A stretch of 64,000 nt of DNA from Asterias rubens. Its lineage: Eukaryota; Echinodermata; Asteroidea; Forcipulatida; Asteriidae. A model generated the notes under the pieces. It had not been told where the DNA came from. It did not search any database and was given only the letters and a program-made list of their open reading frames with translations. The DNA is taken from assembly GCF_902459465.1 (NCBI RefSeq), contig NC_047067.1, forward strand, positions 14,272,840-14,336,839. Reading direction: 5' to 3'. Shown here piece after piece: positions 26,101 through 35,600 of this stretch. How positions within the stretch are numbered: position 1 is the stretch's first letter; each line of letters starts with the position of its first letter. A program made the position numbers and the translations under genes.

Positions 26101-27572
26101 TTTTCTGTTTGGACCATAGTCACTTGTCCTAAGGATCGGGGTTTGCCTCCATTCCCCTTATAGGTAATCCTATTACATACTCCCCAGGGAACTGAGATGT
26201 TTTGAGGAATGAAGAAAATGGCCCAGTGACCAGGGGTTAAAATGTTGGAAGCGCTTTGAGACAGCGCTATATATAAAACACTTGTGATTATTATTGTTAT
26301 GATTAATTTGTATACCTATATTTATTGTTAACCAGTGAAATGGAAATGGAAAAAGAATATCTCTGAATTGAACAAAATCGAAATGAATCCTGAAGATTTT
26401 TGGGGAAAAAATCGCTTCTTTATGAAAGGATTTCAATTTGAGTCAAAACCTATAATCTCATGATAATTCATCTGAACTAAACATTTTTTTTCTCTTTCTC
26501 ACTAGGTAATTGCTGTTCAAACAGAGAGAAATGCTTACTGGACAATACATGTCATCTCTGTAGTAACTCCACAGTCAATTGCAACCAGGGTTATCATGTA
26601 GATATTCCGTTCTTTCAACTTCTTACCATCAATCTACCCGACGTCATCGTCAATAATAATCTTGAGGTGCAACTGATGAGCGAACAGGCTGAGATGGAAA
26701 CGTACATCCAAGCTGAACTGCTGACCAGGAAAAATATTGAGAAAGCAACGGCCTTAATTTCAAACAAAGGTAAGGAGTAAAACAGGGGAGTTATTAGTGA
26801 ACATTGAGGCCTACTTTCATATTTATTGTTCATTGGTGGCTCAACTCAACCACAGACCTCAAGGGTCACAGACCTCAAGGGTCACAGACCTCAAGGGTCA
26901 CAGACCTCAAGGGTCACAGACCTCAAGGGTCACAGACCTCAAGGGTCACAGACCTCAAGGGTCACAGACCTCAAGGGTCACAGACCTCAAGGGTCGACTA
27001 TCATTTTTTTTTTCATTTTTAGTTGGTATGACACTGCTCTAGAATTGCAAAGGCCCTGGGTTCGAATCCCACCCGAGCAAGGCCTGGTACTGTTTTCACA
27101 GAGCTTGGGAAAGTACTGAGTATACAGTGTTAACATACATGTACATTGGTGTATATATATGGATACAACCAAAAATGAACATTCGTTATAAATAAGGGAA
27201 TCAATGTGTGGTGAAGAGGTTTTCAACTAGTGGTTTAATCCCAATGAGGCCTGGTTCTTGATAATTTTACTGAGACGTATTTATAAAGATTAAGATATTT
27301 TATATTTTTTATCATCAGCTGCGGAGGTCCTGACTAATGGTACAGCTGCGGCTGACTTAATCCTGTCGATGGGCGAGGCAGAAGCACGTGCCAAGATGGA
27401 AGCAGCAAACAGTCGAGGTCTGGCTCTGATGTATGATAGAATGGGTGTGGTTACCGACCAACACAAAGCATCGTTACATTGGCTGAGAATGTTAGGACAG
27501 CATGAGATGCTGGTCATGGGTGTAAGCTTCGAAGAGTACTTGCAGCTCATGAAAAATTACACCATCACATAG
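17117..27572 (+). CDS. Single-pass SPFH/band-7 (prohibitin-like) membrane protein, long form
   Basis: Ten coding exons join in one open frame of 597 codons plus stop: 17117-17237, 18658-18800, 19900-20082, 21058-21214, 21871-21945, 22935-23149, 24811-25013, 25718-25896, 26506-26769 and 27319-27572. All have GT-AG borders and compatible phases. Residues 1-265 form an acidic, Pro/Ser-rich, probably disordered tail with two PPxY motifs (PPGY 122-125, PPSY 128-131). A hydrophobic helix follows at about 267-290, flanked by basic residues before and acidic after. The SPFH-like module starts with LGLREQRSTGRIFF (from 299) and includes the LGPDYTFKKYP stretch. A Cys-rich insertion (six Cys at 428-451) is followed by a helical region with EAEARAKMEAANS (about 530-545). 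Sequons lie at N446, N519 and N593. The basic-in rule and the Cys pairs suggest a cytosolic tail and an extracytosolic SPFH part (inference). SPFH proteins generally scaffold membrane microdomains; the specific role here is unknown. A shorter convergent relative lies at 32634-37961. Confidence 0.85.
17397..17534. mobile_element. Small MITE with ends 'GGTTCATACTTCCTGCGAAT'
   Basis: The left end ggttcatacttcctgcgaat recurs inverted at the right end (ttcgcattcgcatgaagtat then gaacc). It is 138 bp long and lies in intron 1 of the large SPFH gene. A half copy ('cgctttgcattcgcattcg ... gaagtatgaacc') is visible at about 7868-7912. Confidence 0.7.
17838..18108. mobile_element. Palindrome-rich MITE with ends 'CCCAGGTCAAAATTCCAGTT'
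   Basis: Left end cccaggtcaaaattccagtt, then gaacctagtt; right end is its near-perfect inverse (aactaggttcaactggaatt, then tcgacctggg). The 271-bp interior repeats the motif AACTGGTTCAACT-like in both orientations, so the whole element can fold on itself. It lies in intron 1 of the large SPFH gene. Confidence 0.8.
18392..18551. mobile_element. MITE of the 'tttcac..ctcttcctaac' type
   Basis: It begins gatttcaccaaactcttcct and ends with an inverted counterpart (aggttacttctcctaactca ... tttcaggaaatc). It is about 160 bp long and sits in intron 1 of the large SPFH gene, a little over 100 bp before exon 2. Confidence 0.55.
19040..19376 (+). mobile_element. SINE family 1 copy (tRNA-derived)
   Basis: The order of blocks is: a tRNA-like head ('gtggcctaaggctgcggttataagagc'), 'cagcaagacacttaacca', 'aaaagagaaggggttcaccc', 'tgcaccacagcacc', 'attacatggtgctatgtaa' and an end near 'gacggatatgagcg'. 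Its best-preserved relatives are at 46197-46625 and 31965-32440. It lies in intron 2 of the large SPFH gene. Confidence 0.7.
19395..19890 (+). mobile_element. SINE family 1 copy split by a nested MITE
   Basis: The 3' two-thirds of a SINE ('gagaaggggttcacct ... attacatggtgctatg ... gaagcgccttgtgc ... actgagtgacggatatg ... ttattattg') is interrupted at 19553-19799 by another element. Joining the two flanks restores the usual SINE order. Confidence 0.75.
19553..19799. mobile_element. MITE nested in a SINE, with ATGT target duplication
   Basis: Inverted ends gggcaattccacggtaacgg (left) and ccgttaccgtggaattgccc (right) enclose 247 bp without coding capacity. The four bases ATGT stand immediately on both sides (19549-19552 and 19800-19803), as expected of a target-site duplication made on insertion into the older SINE. 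Confidence 0.85.
20126..20513 (+). mobile_element. MITE family 1 copy
   Basis: A nearly full-length copy from 'gtaaagacagtggacactat' to 'ccaatagtgtccactgcctt', in intron 3 of the large SPFH gene shortly after exon 3. The internal palindrome around 'gagacctcaagttttaaatc' is partly decayed. Confidence 0.85.
20518..20672. mobile_element. Short MITE with ends 'GGCCGATTTCACAAAG'
   Basis: It has left end gggccgatttcacaaagatc and right end ctttgtgaaatcgacccctg, about 155 bp apart. It shares interior blocks ('gtgatgtcaca', 'tcacaatggcgatactgaaa') with the element at 28321-28449 in opposite orientation. Confidence 0.7.
20673..21006 (+). mobile_element. MITE family 1 copy (diverged)
   Basis: It runs from 'ggacacctttgatagtattg' to 'attaccaatagtgtccaacc'. 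It ends about 50 bp before exon 4 of the large SPFH gene. Confidence 0.75.
22014..22315. mobile_element. Repeat related to 22635-22826
   Basis: Shared blocks are 'tgcttagcatgaaattttct', 'tccttgataaaaacag', 'attaccaacaaaattt', 'agctgttgttggcttatcct' and the end 'tttatgaaattgggccc'. It lies in intron 5 of the large SPFH gene. Confidence 0.55.
22635..22826. mobile_element. MITE with ends 'GGGCCCAATT'
   Basis: Left end gggcccaattgaataaagcc; right end is the inverse ttggttggtaaaattgggcc. It is 192 bp long, with interior stretches that pair with each other (aaccaaattt / aaatttggtt). It lies in intron 5 of the large SPFH gene, about 110 bp before exon 6. Confidence 0.65.
23275..23700 (+). mobile_element. 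Composite of MITE family 1 start and a second repeat
   Basis: It starts with the family 1 signature 'caccattggtaattgtcaaa', then changes at about 23390 into another recurrent block ('aggtggtagagtttttgaaa', 'tgtccaattggaa', 'gattcaaattttcccattcg'). That second block also occurs at about 36720-37095, 45455-45830 and 48940-49240. In intron 6 of the large SPFH gene. Confidence 0.5.
25374..25547. repeat. 43-bp tandem repeat, four copies
   Basis: The unit begins gctttggctcaggctccgcg and repeats with nearly perfect identity at 25374, 25417, 25460 and 25503. It lies in intron 7 of the large SPFH gene, inside a disrupted SINE family 1 copy whose head is seen at about 25330 and continuation at about 25590. 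The frame across it is not a gene. Confidence 0.85.
26852..26995. repeat. 16-bp tandem repeat, nine perfect copies
   Basis: The unit ACAGACCTCAAGGGTC occurs nine times without an interruption (144 bp). Because 16 is not a multiple of three, all frames cycle through the same peptide; those frames are not genes. In the last intron of the large SPFH gene, about 80 bp after exon 9. Confidence 0.95.
27022..27180 (+). mobile_element. SINE family 2 copy (tRNA-derived)
   Basis: The tRNA-like head 'agttggtatgacactgctct' is followed by a B-box 'gggttcgaatcccacccga' and the tail 'gcttgggaaagtactgagta tacagtgttaac'. Further copies are at 48240-48405 and 54010-54360. It lies in the last intron of the large SPFH gene. 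Confidence 0.75.
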
Positions 27573-27589
27573 GATAGACATCAAAGATG

Positions 27590-28200
27590 ATGGGTGTAAA
27601 TGGGTACAGGTGTGTTGGATTGCCTTGGAGTTGATGGGTGTAAATGGGTACAGGTGTGTTGGATTGCCTTGGAGTTGATGGGTGTAATTGGGTACAGGTG
27701 TGTTGGATTGGCTCAGAGGGGATGGGTGTAATTGGGTACAGGTGTGTTGGATTGCCTTGGAGTTGATGGGTGTAATTGGGTACAGGTGTGTTGGATTGCC
27801 TTGGAGTTGATGGGTGTAAATGGGTACAGGTGTGTTGGATTGCCTTGGAGTTGATGGGTGTAAATGGGTACAGGTGTGTTGGATTGCCTTGGAGTTGATG
27901 GGTGTAATTGGGTACAGGTGTGTTGGATTGCCTTGGAGTGGATGGGTGTAAATGGGTACAGGTGTGTTGGATTGCCTTGGAGTTGATGGGTGTGAATGGG
28001 TACAGGTGTGTTGGATTGGCTCAGAGGGGATGGGTGTAATGGGTACAGGTGTATAGGATGGGCTTGGAAGGAAGGTGCAATTAGGTACACGTGTATAAGG
28101 TGGGCGGCTCAGAGGGAGATGGGTGTAATGGGTACAGGATGAGTTCAGGAGTATTGGGTACAGGTGCATAGGATCATGAGCTCAGAAGCGACTTGGTTTA
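27590..28200. repeat. 44-bp minisatellite directly after the SPFH stop codon
   Basis: About ten copies of a 44-bp unit that starts gatgggtgtaaatgggtaca lie between 27590 and about 28040, then decay to about 28200. The array begins some 20 bp after the stop at 27572, so it should be transcribed as part of the 3'UTR. The long Pro/Thr/His-rich minus-strand frames over it are artefacts of the repeat. Confidence 0.9.
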
Positions 28201-28320
28201 ATGGGCACCAGTGAGTAGGTATAACAAAAGAGGGCAATAGGAGGTCCACGGTTGCAGGCGTTTACAAGCTTGCGTGTATTGGATGGCCTTTGAGGGGATG
28301 GGTGTAATTTGGGTACAGAG

Positions 28321-28449
28321 GCCGATTTCACATCGCAAGACAAATTTTCAGTATTACCATAGTGATTTGTGTTGTGACATCACACTTTATTAAGCAACTA
28401 CGATTGATTTGCAGTTACGATCAATCTTCGATCTTTGTGAAATCGGTGA
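28321..28449. mobile_element. Short MITE with ends 'GCCGATTTCACA'
   Basis: Left end gccgatttcacatcgcaaga; right end gatctttgtgaaatcggtg is its approximate inverse. It is the same family as 20518-20672 and lies between the two SPFH genes. Confidence 0.65.
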
Positions 28450-28504
28450 ATAGAATGGGCTAAGAGGTAACCCGACTAACTTGCAATTAATAGTCGCGAC
28501 TTTG

Positions 28505-28570
28505 ACACTAGGCGGCCAGGCTTAATGCAAAGCTTGTGGGTTTGAATCCCACCCGAGTGATTTGCCAAAA
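28505..28570 (+). mobile_element. SINE family 2 fragment
   Basis: Only the part around the B-box is left ('gtgggtttgaatcccacccg'). Confidence 0.5.
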
Positions 28571-28776
28571 GAAATAGTAATATTCTTTATCACAATGCAA
28601 AAATAACTGATCTATAAACTCCATGTTGATGATCCCAGATCACCTAGTTATTGTCCAGAGTTGAAGAATGCATGTGGAAGTTGTATATAGAGCAGTGCAA
28701 TTAAATGTGTACAAATGTAAAATTTACTTCAGTATGCAACATCATGTTTTGTACATTGGTTGCATTTCACAAAACC

Positions 28777-29130
28777 TTAAAGGAACGTTACAGAATTGGT
28801 AAGAAACAAAAATCGTGAAGATCACAGATTTACATAAAACTTACACGGTCTAATGTTGAAATGTCTGAAATGTCATATTTGTTGAGAAAGAAATAACATA
28901 ACTTCGCATTTGGAGTTTATAGCTCAGTGACGTTTTATTCGTTTTTATTTTGGCATAGATGCAATGCGAAATTTGTAATGGGTTTTCACTATTCTCTCGT
29001 GACCCAGACGGCCGATCGATCTCAACCTTCTACAGGTTTGTCAGTTTATGTATATGGTGGTTTACATAAAGTGCTTACACAGCCAGCAACTGTTTTGTTA
29101 GCAAAAACCAATTCTGTATCGTTCCTTTAA
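28777..29130. mobile_element. MITE family 3 copy
   Basis: It has inverted ends TTAAAGGAACGTTACAGAAT and ATTCTGTATCGTTCCTTTAA, 354 bp apart. A second copy lies at 58605-58990 in a CCDC14 intron, with interior identity over long stretches ('cgtgaagatcacagatttac', 'cagccagcaactgttttg'). No coding capacity. Confidence 0.85.
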
Positions 29131-29519
29131 CCATGTCCAGCTGATTGAGTTTGTTTTTAAGGTGGAAATGTACAAATCACAAGTGGAGAGATTGACTAGG
29201 TTTGCAATATTTCCCTGCCGTTCTAAATTACTTTTAAAAATAAAAATAAGTGACAATACGTTTCTTATTGTGACACTGGAATATTTATTTTAAAACTTGG
29301 TGTAAATTTGTACAAAACATAATACCTGTACAAAGTAGTTGTATGATTTCTAGAAGTATGTTAAAATGGAGTTACCAAAAGAGGAAATAATGAGAAAAAC
29401 ATTAAATGTGTTAAATTTTGAGAAAGAGATTAGTATTTGAAAAGATAACATAATAGACTTTCACATTGAGGTTTAGACCATGTAACCTTTGACATCACAC
29501 TTCCAACCCGGACAAGCAT

Positions 29520-29680
29520 ATACATGTACTTGGTTTCAATTCAAGACACATCTCAAAACATATCTATTTCAGGAACCATAGCTTTTGAACTTTGGCTGTC
29601 TGTTTGTATATAGCAGAGTCCTTTTTTTTTCGCGCCATCGACAGACTTGGCGCACTAGAAATGTTCATTATTATTATTAT
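29520..29680 (+). mobile_element. Probable LINE 3' tail fragment
   Basis: The sequence 'caagacacatctcaaaacat' followed by 'ttggcgcactagaaatgttc' and a short ATT repeat resembles the 3' end of vertebrate-L2/CR1-type LINEs. This is resemblance only; no reverse-transcriptase frame is left. Confidence 0.35.
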
Positions 29681-29887
29681 TAATTACAAAAGGGCCACAA
29701 ACCATGGACTTTCGGCAGGCAAGATTTGTATTGCGGTTGCAGTGTCTGATTTGTATCAACTTTTATATGAAGAAAAGGGCACACCTCAAAACTTGTTTAG
29801 CTGTTCAGGCATGATATTTGGCCACTGGAAAAAAAGTAGGAACATTTTATCAAGTACAAGGGCTTGATGTTCACATGGTGTTGGCTT

Positions 29888-30345
29888 TAAAGACATTGGA
29901 CACTATTGGTAATTGTCAAAGACCAGTCTTCACACTTGGTGTATCTCAACATCGGCATAAAATAACAAACCTGTGAAATGTTGAGCTCGATTGGTCTTCG
30001 GAGTTGCGAGATAACTATGAAAGAAAAAACACCCTTGTCACATGAAGTTGTGTGCTTACTAGGTAAAATATCATGTCAGGTTTTTATAAGGAATTTATTA
30101 CACAAAAAGTGTGTAGTATCTTGCCTGCCAGAAAGGCACAGGAATGGTCACTGTTGTTGTATTGAAGGCAGTGGACACTATTGGTAATTACTCAAAATAA
30201 TCATTAGCATAAAGCCTTAGTTGGTATTGAGTAGTACGCAAATTAGATTTCGAGACCTCCGATTTAGATTTTGAGGTATCGAAATCAAGCATCTGAAAGC
30301 ACACAACTACATGTGACAAAGGTGTTTTTACTTTTACAAATCTTT
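29888..30345. mobile_element. Two MITE family 1 fragments joined
   Basis: A plus-orientation left half (29888 to about 30060) is followed, after an unrelated stretch, by a minus-orientation copy beginning 'gaaggcagtggacactattg' at about 30163. This looks like one insertion into or next to another. Confidence 0.7.
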
Positions 30346-31576
30346 AGATTTTAAATCAGACTAAACTGGAAAGAATATCATGTCTCGTTTTTTAACTGGC
30401 TCTGGAATGTACAAGGTTTTTTATAAAGGTTACATGGTCTATATGTTTAGCTAGATTATAAATATACATATATTTTATATCTAATTCTGCTATACTTTTT
30501 ACTTTTGTAAACCCATACTAAACTATGTTATGATACCAAGTTATTAAAATTGTTCATGACTTCATAATACTTTTAACATCAGTGGTATTTGTTTGTTTAA
30601 TTTAATTTCAACCTTCTTTAAAAGGATGTGCATAACCTGGTAAGATTGAAGACAAAAATGTTCAAAAATGTTTACATAACTTGGGTATAATATAGTAATG
30701 AGGGGAAAACATCCCTTGAAATAATACTGCCCGGAATCCTATCTACATGTATTTTGACAAATAAGTATACCAATTGCTCTTGCAAGTCTGAAAAAAGAAA
30801 CCACCATAATGGTTTTTTTTTCCCCTCTCTTTTTTCTCAAGACTCGTGACTGGTTGAGCTTAAACTGTCTTGAATGTTTTTATGTCACGCAGAAAGTGGA
30901 TTACACAAAATGCAGATTGTTGTCTGCATTTTTTGTAACATGTTAAACAGGTAATCGTGTTGTAACAGGCCTTTTCAAATCAGCTTTGCTCGATCGTTGT
31001 AAACGGTCTGAAAAATTTGTAGGCATACTGATAGAATAAATTCCAGATTTAAAAAATATAACGTACAAAACTCTGCCATTAAAACTGTACATAAGACTCT
31101 GGGGTTTATTGTAACTATTGAAATGATTTTCAGAAGAACACCAGTCATTTGATGAAGAATGGTGCTTTACATGCTTAAAGGGGGTAGTATTGCTGTGAAG
31201 AGAAATATATACAAAACATATTACAGTACACAACTTCAACATATAAATTTACGGTAACTATTCCTGAAAATCTTGACAATTTACTTAAACCATGATTTCA
31301 CTCGATAACAAATTTTTACTGAAAAGAGTAGAAAAATAATACAAAATTACAAATATATTCATATACAATAGAAATAATATTCTAAGGCATTACAACAAAG
31401 ACGCTGAGGATTCAAGTCATGAAAAGACACAACATTATTTTCTTAAACACATTTAAAAAAAACTGACGCCCGACTATTTTGTTTCCCAACCTTCAAATCC
31501 TTATTGATTGTTTTTTTACTGCCTGCCAGTGGGAATTCTCAATACCACCAAAAGTTTGCCACAAGAGGCGACTTTT
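30346..31576. other. Intergenic AT-rich sequence, no gene recognised
   Basis: I see nothing coding here. It lies between the 3' ends of the two convergent SPFH genes, so parts could be 3'UTR, but I could not place polyadenylation sites with confidence. Confidence 0.4.
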
Positions 31577-31946
31577 AAAGGCAGTGGACACTATTGGTAA
31601 TTGTCAAAGACTAGCCTTCACAGTTGGTGTATCTCAACATATGCATAAAATAACAAACCTGTTAAAATTTTAGCTCAACCGGTCATCGCAGTTGCGAGAT
31701 AATAATGAGAAAAAAAACACCCTTGTCACACGAAGTTGTGTGCGTTTAGATGGTTGATTTTGAGACCTCAAATTCTAAACTTGAGGTCTCGAAATCAAAT
31801 TCGTGGAAAATTACTTCTTTCTCAAAAACTAAGGCACTGCAGAGGGAGCCGTTTCTCACAATGTTTAATACCATTACTCGTCACCAAGAAAGGTTTTATG
31901 CTCATAATTATTTTGAGTAATTACCAATAGTGTCCACTGCCTTTAA
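31577..31946 (+). mobile_element. MITE family 1 copy, well preserved
   Basis: It runs from 'taaaggcagtggacactatt' to 'ccaatagtgtccactgcctt', including the internal inverted pair 'gagacctcaaattctaaact' / 'tgaggtctcgaaatc'. This is one of the best copies for defining the family. Confidence 0.9.
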
Positions 31947-31964
31947 AGAAAGCAAGTCAAGCAA

Positions 31965-32440
31965 GAAGGGTGTCATGGCCGAGTGGTTAAGAGCATTGAA
32001 TTCAAGTTCTGATGGTTAAGTCATCGGCACTTGTGTCCTTGAGCAAGATCCTTTACTATAATTGCTTCTCTTCACCTGGGGTATATGTGTATCTGAGATT
32101 GTAGAGGTTGATATTGTGTATGAAAAAGTCTTTTGGGCCCACAACAGGCTGTACATGTACATGTATACTCCCAAGGGAGCTGAGAAAGGTTAAAGGTATG
32201 TTATTGGCCCAATGACCAGGGCACTAATGTAACAGGTCACAGATGCCATGTTGTGGTACAGGTATTTGAAAGGTTAAAGGTATGTTATTGGCCCAATGAC
32301 CAGGGCACTAATGTAACAGGTCACAGATGCCATGTTGTGGTACAGGTATTTGAAAGGTTAAAGGTATGTTATTGGCCCAATGACCAGGGCACTAATGTAA
32401 CAGGTCACAGATGCCATGTTGTGGTACAGGTATTTGAAGA
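31965..32440 (+). mobile_element. SINE family 1 copy with an 84-bp tandem expansion
   Basis: The head 'gtcatggccgagtggttaag' has a tRNA-Ser/Leu-like A-box, followed by 'ttgtgtccttgagcaagat'. The body then runs into three tandem copies of an ~84-bp unit containing 'aggttaaaggtatgttattg' and 'gccatgttgtggtacagg' (about 32185-32440). Confidence 0.75.
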
Positions 32441-32633
32441 GAAACATCATTACTCGATATGGTCTATACTGTCCATCCACCATTTCTCAAAATGGTTTCT
32501 TTCTCAAAATGGCTACTAGACTGGTAAGCACTGCCATGCAAACGGGCACGGTCAATCAGAACACAATTTAGTACTTGCAAACTAAGGAGCCCATAATGAG
32601 GTCATCATGGTATTCCTATAAAATAAAGGCAAC

Positions 32634-35600
32634 CTAAGGGGTAGTGTATGAGGTCTTAGCAGGCGCATCCACACCAGCGTAGACAGGGTTTTTAGCGAGG
32701 CCAATGGTACGAACACCCATGTAAGCCAAGAAACCCTCAGTTGTAAGTCCTTGTTCGTCTATGATCTGCACGTAGGTCTGAGCTTCTGTCTCATACTGAT
32801 TGAAGATTGCTTCAGCCTCGGCATCCGCTCTGCAAGGCAAACAAGAGGGCCATTGGAAAATATTAACATGGGTATCGTGGCTGATCTGATAAGAGCACCA
32901 ATTCTGGTGTTTGTGTTCAGCATAGTCTTGGTTCGAGTCCCGGTTGCGACACTTGTGTCCCTGAGCAAGACACTTAACTATAATTGCTTCTCTCCACCCA
33001 GGGGTAAATGGCTACCTGTGAGGTCAGAGATGGTTCATGTGATTGATTCAGCTTAGTAGCGCATGTTGCACAGGCTGTTCATCCCAAGGGAGCTGAGATG
33101 GTTTAAGGAATCATTTAAATGGCCAAGTGACTAGGGGTAATGATGTTGGAACGCTTTGAGAAGCCCTTTGATTGTAAAAAGCGTGATATGCCATTTTGGG
33201 TGGCACGGTTGGCTTGTGCGTAAAGCGCTCACCGCTCACCAAGGTGACCCCGGTTATTCCCGGTCGGGGCTATATGTGAGTTGAGTTGTGCGTTGGTTCT
33301 CTGCTGTGCCACGTGGGTTTTCCAGACTATCCGGTTTTCCTCCCTCAGGAAAAAAAACACTTTCGATCTTGGCTGTGCTCCGTGGTCATAATGGGTCGAT
33401 GTGGCTAAGGCTGAATGCGCCCTTGCATGCCTGCTTCTCGAACCATTGTAGCTGCGTCCTTCGCAATTCAGCTCTAGCTGCGAGTAAGGACGATTAGTCC
33501 CCAAAATTATTTATTATTATTATTATATTTAGACATACCTATTGAGAGAGATTCTAGCCTCGGAGTTGGCTTTATTGATGGTGATGATCGATGATGTCTC
33601 GGCTTCTTTCAGTAACGTCTCGGCTTGTGTGACTAACCGGGGTCGTTCACTTTCTGCTACCTTTAAGTGTGTGAACGTAAAAGGCTCAATCGGTAATCGG
33701 TCATCGGAGTCGGGAGAAAATAACGAGAAAACCCACCCTTGTTTCCCCACGTTTTGCCGTGTCATGACATGTGTTTAAAATAAATCCGAATTAAAATAAA
33801 TCGAGAATTTATATTGTTTTAATGTTTTCTCAAAAAGTAAAGCATTTCATGGAATAATATTTCAAGATAAGTCTTTCACCAATACCTTCTGTAAACCCTG
33901 TAAATTATTTGTAAATCCGTGAACTTTAAATTTTTGTTTCTGTACCGAAAGTGTATAATGGCTTTAACAAAGAAAATGGTAAGAAAAAAAAAGTTCTTTG
34001 CAATGTTAGCCCCACCCTATATCCAGAGATTGACACCCCTTTTGTTGGTGTAATTTTTCTGATCTTTCTCCCCAACAAATGTAACACATCATTTTTACTC
34101 CCCTACAATGTTTTACATGTTGCTTTTCAGTTCATACGATTTGTTATACATTTGTCTTTGTACGCTCACCTCACTGTGGCTTGTGGTTTTGCAAACTGGA
34201 AAGTGTGTTGAGATCTGCTCCTATTACAGATGGGCTCATAGTTCCGCATAAGTAGAAACGGTAAAAACTATTTTAACTGAAGTCATAAGTTAAAATAAAG
34301 ATAAATGCGCAACACTTCTTACCTGTATGTTTTCTCTCGCAGCTTCTTTGTTTCTGACCGCCTGTTCATAAGCTGAAGGGCGAGCAATGTTATTCACCTG
34401 TCATTAAAAAAAAAAAAAACATAGTTAATAACACAATTAAAAACTCACTCCGCAGTATTGAAGTTAATAAAGACCCACTAAAAGCTAAAGTAGTAGTCCC
34501 GGCCGATTTTCTATCTTCCGCCCAGGTAGTAGTTAAAAAGCAGGACATTTCTTTTCAGAACTGAGAACTGAGAAGTCTCCCGAATTCCGCATATCTACTC
34601 CGCGGTAGTAGAATACATGTATATAGCAAGACAGTTTTCTAAAAAGCAAACCCTACCTGGCAAGTAGACACACACATGGTGTTACTGCAAACCAAATATA
34701 TATTGATACCTCGCCATGCAATGCCTCCAATCCAATCCCATATGTATTTATTTACCTGTAAGTCATCTATTCTTGTGCTTAGGGATTGGTAGCGGGCACT
34801 GAGAGCCTCTCTGACGGACCCTTGAAACTCTTGTCTCATAGCTTGGAACTCGGTTGTGTTGTATTTACTACAAGCTTCATGGATAGCAGACTCACCTGTG
34901 AGAAATTTAAAGGCGGGAGACACTATTGGTAATTACTCAAAATAATGTAAACTTTGTAACGAGTAATGGGGAGTAGTTTTCGAGAAAGAAGTAATTTTCC
35001 AAGAATTTGATTTCGAGACCTCAAGTTTAGAATTTGAGGTCTCGAAATCAAGCATCTGAAAGCACACAACTTCAGGTGACAAGGGTGATTTTTTCTTTCA
35101 TAGTTATCTCGCAACTACATGTACGACGACCAATCAAGCTCAAATTTGCATAGGTTTGTTATTTTATGCATATGTTGAGATACACCAAGTGAGAAGATTG
35201 GTCTTTGACAATTACCAATAGTGTCCACTGGCTTTAACCAAAAAAATCAAAAAAATCAAAACCCAGCTGCAAAGATCACAGGTCTTTGGAAAATATTTCA
35301 CACGAATAAAATGGTTTTTAATATCTTTCGTACTGTATCAATCCTCTTACAAGCTGATCTTTTTGTTCAAGAACCAATTCTTAGACTATTAACTTAATGG
35401 AGCCACTTATAATAATAATGTTTAACATTTCTAGTGTGCCATGTCGATCAAGGATGACACTCCTGGCGCAAAAACAAGAACTCTGCTAATACAACAAAGA
35501 CAACCAAAGGTCGGAAGCTATGTTTTCTGAAGTAGATAGGTTTTGAGATGTGTTTTAAATGCAAAACAAGAACTCTGCTAATACAACAAAGACAACCAAA

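Noticed and set aside
26797..27119. Three overlapping frames with a repeated TDLKGHRPQGSQ-like peptide
   Set aside because: They come from nine perfect 16-bp repeats; the same peptide appears in all three frames, which no gene would show.
27492..28169. 225-codon Pro/Thr/His-rich minus-strand frame
   Set aside because: It is the 44-bp minisatellite read on the opposite strand plus antisense of the last SPFH exon.
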